Positions 52,854-54,804 of a stretch of DNA of 54,804 bases are shown here, piece by piece. Within the stretch, counting starts at the first letter, position 1. Each line of letters starts with the position of its first letter. The DNA is from Nocardia alni (GTDB taxonomy: Bacteria > Actinomycetota > Actinomycetes > Mycobacteriales > Mycobacteriaceae). The DNA lies in assembly GCF_019038435.1 (NCBI RefSeq), contig NZ_JAGPOX010000059.1, positions 1 to 54,804 of the forward strand, given 5' to 3'. The translations under genes were made by a program, and so were the position numbers. The notes under the pieces are model-generated. The model worked only from the letters and a program-made list of their open reading frames with translations, had not been told where the DNA came from and did no database searches.

Positions 52854-52955
52854 GACATCAAGATTCGCCTGCCAGCCTTGGCTTGTACTGGACCAGAGCT
52901 GCGAGATCGCTGGGAGCACTCCTGCCACGACCGCGACGATGGCTCGCGCACTCGA

Positions 52956-54461
52956 CTAGCTTACGGAAACTCTGGGCAACACCACGGTGAATGTCGCCCC
53001 CTCTCCCGGGGCACTGTGCACGCCGACCGTGCCGCCGTGCGCGGTCACCAGCGCCTGCACGATCGACAGGCCGAGCCCGCTGCCGCCGCTGGCCCGGGTG
53101 CGCGAGGCATCGGTGCGGTAGAACCGTTCGAACACCCGGCCGGCGGCCTCGTCGGACAGCCCGGGCCCCTTGTCGACGACCTCCATCCGGACAGTGTCCG
53201 CATCGGGTGTCAGGCGCACGGTCACCGGCGTACCCGGCGGGGTGTGCGACAGCGCGTTGCCGACCAGATTGGACAGCACCTGACGCAGCCGGGCCGCGTC
53301 ACCGGACACCTCGAGCGTTCCGGAACCCGATTGCACATCCAGTGCGACAGGGTGATCCGGGCCGTCTTGACGGGCGGTCATGGCCTGCGCGCTGTGCACC
53401 ACGTCACCGGCCAAGCCCAGCAGATCCACGGCCTTGGTCTCGAGTGGCCGCTGCGCGTCGAGGCGCGCCAGCATCAGCAGATCCTCGACCAGCAGGCCCA
53501 TCCGGCCGGCCTCGGCCTCGATCCGCTCGAGCACCAGCTTGGGGTCCTGGCTGGCGCCCTGCCGGTACAGCTCGGCGAAACCGCGGATGGTGGTGAGCGG
53601 CGTGCGCAGCTCGTGACTGGCGTCGGCGATGAACTGGCGCATCTTGGCTTCCGAGCGCCGCGCCGCCTCCTCGGATGCCTCGGTGGCCGTGACGCCGTGC
53701 TGGATCTGGGCGAGCATCGCGTTCAGCGATTGCGCCAGATGGTCCACCTCCGTGTCGACATTGCGGACCGGGACGCGCCGGTTCAGATCACCGCCCGCGA
53801 TCGCCGCCGCGGTCTCCTCCACCTGGCGCAGGGGCCGCAGACTGCGCCGCACCACCACATATCCGGCGACGCCGAGCAGTACCAGGGCTGCCACCGCCGT
53901 GGACACCTGGAACCCGATTAGTTTGGAGACCGTGTCCTCGTTATCGCCGAGGGGCAGACCGATCGTGGTGGAGCCGTATTTGTTCGTGGTCAGCAGGACA
54001 CGCCACTGGGTCGAAGAGCCGTCGGAGGACCGCACCGTCACCGGTTTGCGGTCGGGCAGGTCGGACAGCCGCGGCGTGCTGCCGTTCTGACCCGTATACA
54101 GGCGGTACAGCTCCCCGTTGGGCCCGCGGCGCAGTTCGAAGTAGAGGCGCGGCTGGTCGTGTGCGGACGGCGGGTGCACCGGTGGGACGGCCATGTCCGC
54201 GGGTATCCACATCCGGGTCCCGGTGGAGTTGGTGACGAGTTTCATCGGGCCCGGGCGAGCCCACTGATGCGCGGCGTCGAACAGCTGCTCGTCAGTACGG
54301 TTGAGTAGAGACCTGGACAGGGCCGAAGTCACCGCGAACCCGGAAGCGACCAATACGAGTCCGGTGAGCGACACCATCGCGGCGACCAGGATGACACGGA
54401 GCGGCACCGCCGATATCCTACGGCCCAGCGTCGCACGGACGCGCAGATATACACCGCTCAC
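52956..54461 (-). CDS. Sensor histidine kinase (HAMP, HisKA, HATPase_c)
   Basis: Membrane sensor of a two-component system, 501 residues from GTG 54461. First helix about 20-45 (VILVAAMVSLTGLVLVASGF), exoplasmic sensor domain about 46-155, second helix about 158-182 (VSTAVAALVLLGVAGYVVV), HAMP about 184-235, and H-box FIADASHELRTPLTTIRGFA. The N box is LRQVLSNLVGNALSHT, followed by DKGPGLSDEAAGRVFERFYR and GGSGLGLSIVQALV. The start is uncertain: ATG 54527 would add 22 residues, but its GGGGAG is only 1-2 nt away, whereas GTG 54461 has TATTAAT 5-6 nt upstream and could be leaderless. No response-regulator gene is adjacent in the window. Confidence 0.88.
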   Translation of the reverse strand: MSGVYLRVRATLGRRISAVPLRVILVAAMVSLTGLVLVASGFAVTSALSRSLLNRTDEQLFDAAHQWARPGPMKLVTNSTGTRMWIPADMAVPPVHPPSAHDQPRLYFELRRGPNGELYRLYTGQNGSTPRLSDLPDRKPVTVRSSDGSSTQWRVLLTTNKYGSTTIGLPLGDNEDTVSKLIGFQVSTAVAALVLLGVAGYVVVRRSLRPLRQVEETAAAIAGGDLNRRVPVRNVDTEVDHLAQSLNAMLAQIQHGVTATEASEEAARRSEAKMRQFIADASHELRTPLTTIRGFAELYRQGASQDPKLVLERIEAEAGRMGLLVEDLLMLARLDAQRPLETKAVDLLGLAGDVVHSAQAMTARQDGPDHPVALDVQSGSGTLEVSGDAARLRQVLSNLVGNALSHTPPGTPVTVRLTPDADTVRMEVVDKGPGLSDEAAGRVFERFYRTDASRTRASGGSGLGLSIVQALVTAHGGTVGVHSAPGEGATFTVVLPRVSVS

Positions 54462-54542
54462 CGATGTATTAATACCGAGAGATCCTGGGAGATTCCTCCA
54501 CGCAGACTTAGGGTTTACTCCCAGCATTCTCCCCGCGCACCG

Positions 54543-54785
54543 CTACCGCCCGGCCAGATGATCATTCAGCCGATCCACATAGGGCCGCTGACCAGCAGTG
54601 AGCTTATCCCGCGCTACAGCCGTGCCGAACCACTGCGCGCGATCGATCTCCGGAAACTCCCGCATCCTGCCCGACCGCGGCGGCCACTCCATCTCGAACG
54701 TCCCCGGATCAATCTGCGCCGGATCGAGATCCGCCTCCACGGCCCACACCGTCAACTCCTTCTTCCCACCCCCACTCCCATACCG
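54543..54785 (-). CDS. NUDIX hydrolase, C-terminal part (truncated at contig end)
   Basis: 80 residues of the C-terminal half of a NUDIX-family protein, with the sequence KKELTVWAVEADLDPAQIDP, TFEMEWPPRSGRMREFPEID and RAQWF. That segment resembles actinobacterial NUDIX proteins annotated as predicted NTP pyrophosphohydrolases. The Nudix box itself would lie upstream and is missing. The frame appears to open with MYKSQ, but these five residues are encoded by the adapter sequence at 54786-54804 and are not biological. The stop is 15 nt before the sensor kinase's longer start. Confidence 0.7.
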   Translation of the reverse strand, partial: RYGSGGGKKELTVWAVEADLDPAQIDPGTFEMEWPPRSGRMREFPEIDRAQWFGTAVARDKLTAGQRPYVDRLNDHLAGR

Positions 54786-54804
54786 CTGGCTCTTATACAC
54801 ATCT
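54786..54804. other. Tn5/Nextera mosaic-end adapter remnant
   Basis: CTGGCTCTTATACACATCT differs from the standard 19-bp mosaic end CTGTCTCTTATACACATCT only at its fourth base. It occupies the last 19 bases of the window and is AT-rich against its surroundings. It is a library artefact left in the assembly, not genomic DNA. Confidence 0.93.

Overview
The window is high-GC actinobacterial chromosome and most likely comes from a mycolic-acid genus of the Nocardia/Rhodococcus type. The evidence is an Emb-type cell-wall arabinosyltransferase, a ClpX-ClpP2-ClpP1-trigger factor cluster with two ClpP paralogues, mycothiol-era DinB-fold enzymes, a KstR-type steroid operator, and the gene order valS-folC-DUF4233-ndk-rne-rplU-rpmA-obg-proB. 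I saw no rRNA, tRNA, CRISPR array, insertion sequence or prophage. The right end is a physical contig end: its last 19 bases match the Tn5/Nextera mosaic end with one mismatch.

Layout. (1) 1-14236, almost all on the minus strand: the housekeeping block valS, folC, DUF4233, ndk, rne, rplU, rpmA, obg, proB, followed by a decayed VapBC-like toxin-antitoxin remnant at the left edge. (2) 14605-20182: a small secreted protein, a diacylglycerol-kinase-family enzyme, an alkyl-DHAP-synthase-like flavoprotein, a TetR regulator and GlpD. This is a glycerol-3-phosphate/lipid module read outward from one 33-bp palindromic operator. (3) 20589-25508: a mini-DinB protein, a two-domain glyoxalase, and a group of SDR, QueA-like protein, MerR regulator and metallo-beta-lactamase-fold hydrolase. 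A textbook MerR-type promoter lies in front of the SDR gene. (4) 25515-30906: a MarR/MFS efflux pair sharing a compact operator, then one large Emb arabinosyltransferase. (5) 30976-36039: a small secreted protein, an FdhF/YdeP-type molybdoenzyme with its sulfurtransferase FdhD, a ketosteroid-isomerase-like protein preceded by a perfect KstR box, and a four-helix membrane protein. (6) 36210-37371: a second MarR regulator, divergent from a TIGR03086-type protein, with an inverted repeat between them. (7) 37525-42660, minus strand: clpX, clpP2, clpP1, tig and an FKBP lipoprotein. (8) 42793-49335, plus strand: phosphoketolase, then the overlapping hen1-pnkp RNA-repair pair. (9) 49339-54785, minus strand: an ArnT/PMT-like GT-C transferase, a polyprenyl-phosphate glycosyltransferase fused to a GtrA domain, a sensor histidine kinase and a truncated NUDIX hydrolase.

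How the genes work together. Region 1 is translation and GTP/nucleotide housekeeping. Region 7 is protein folding and turnover. Hen1 and Pnkp together heal and seal cleaved RNA. The GT2-GtrA fusion and GT-C enzyme fit a charge, flip and transfer route for lipid-linked sugars. The lipid module, the efflux pair, the KSI gene and the SDR gene each carry a recognisable candidate operator, so much of the accessory regulation can be read from the sequence.

Limits. Identities come from reading motifs and remembered family features, with no database search. Operators, terminators and leaderless promoters are pattern calls.
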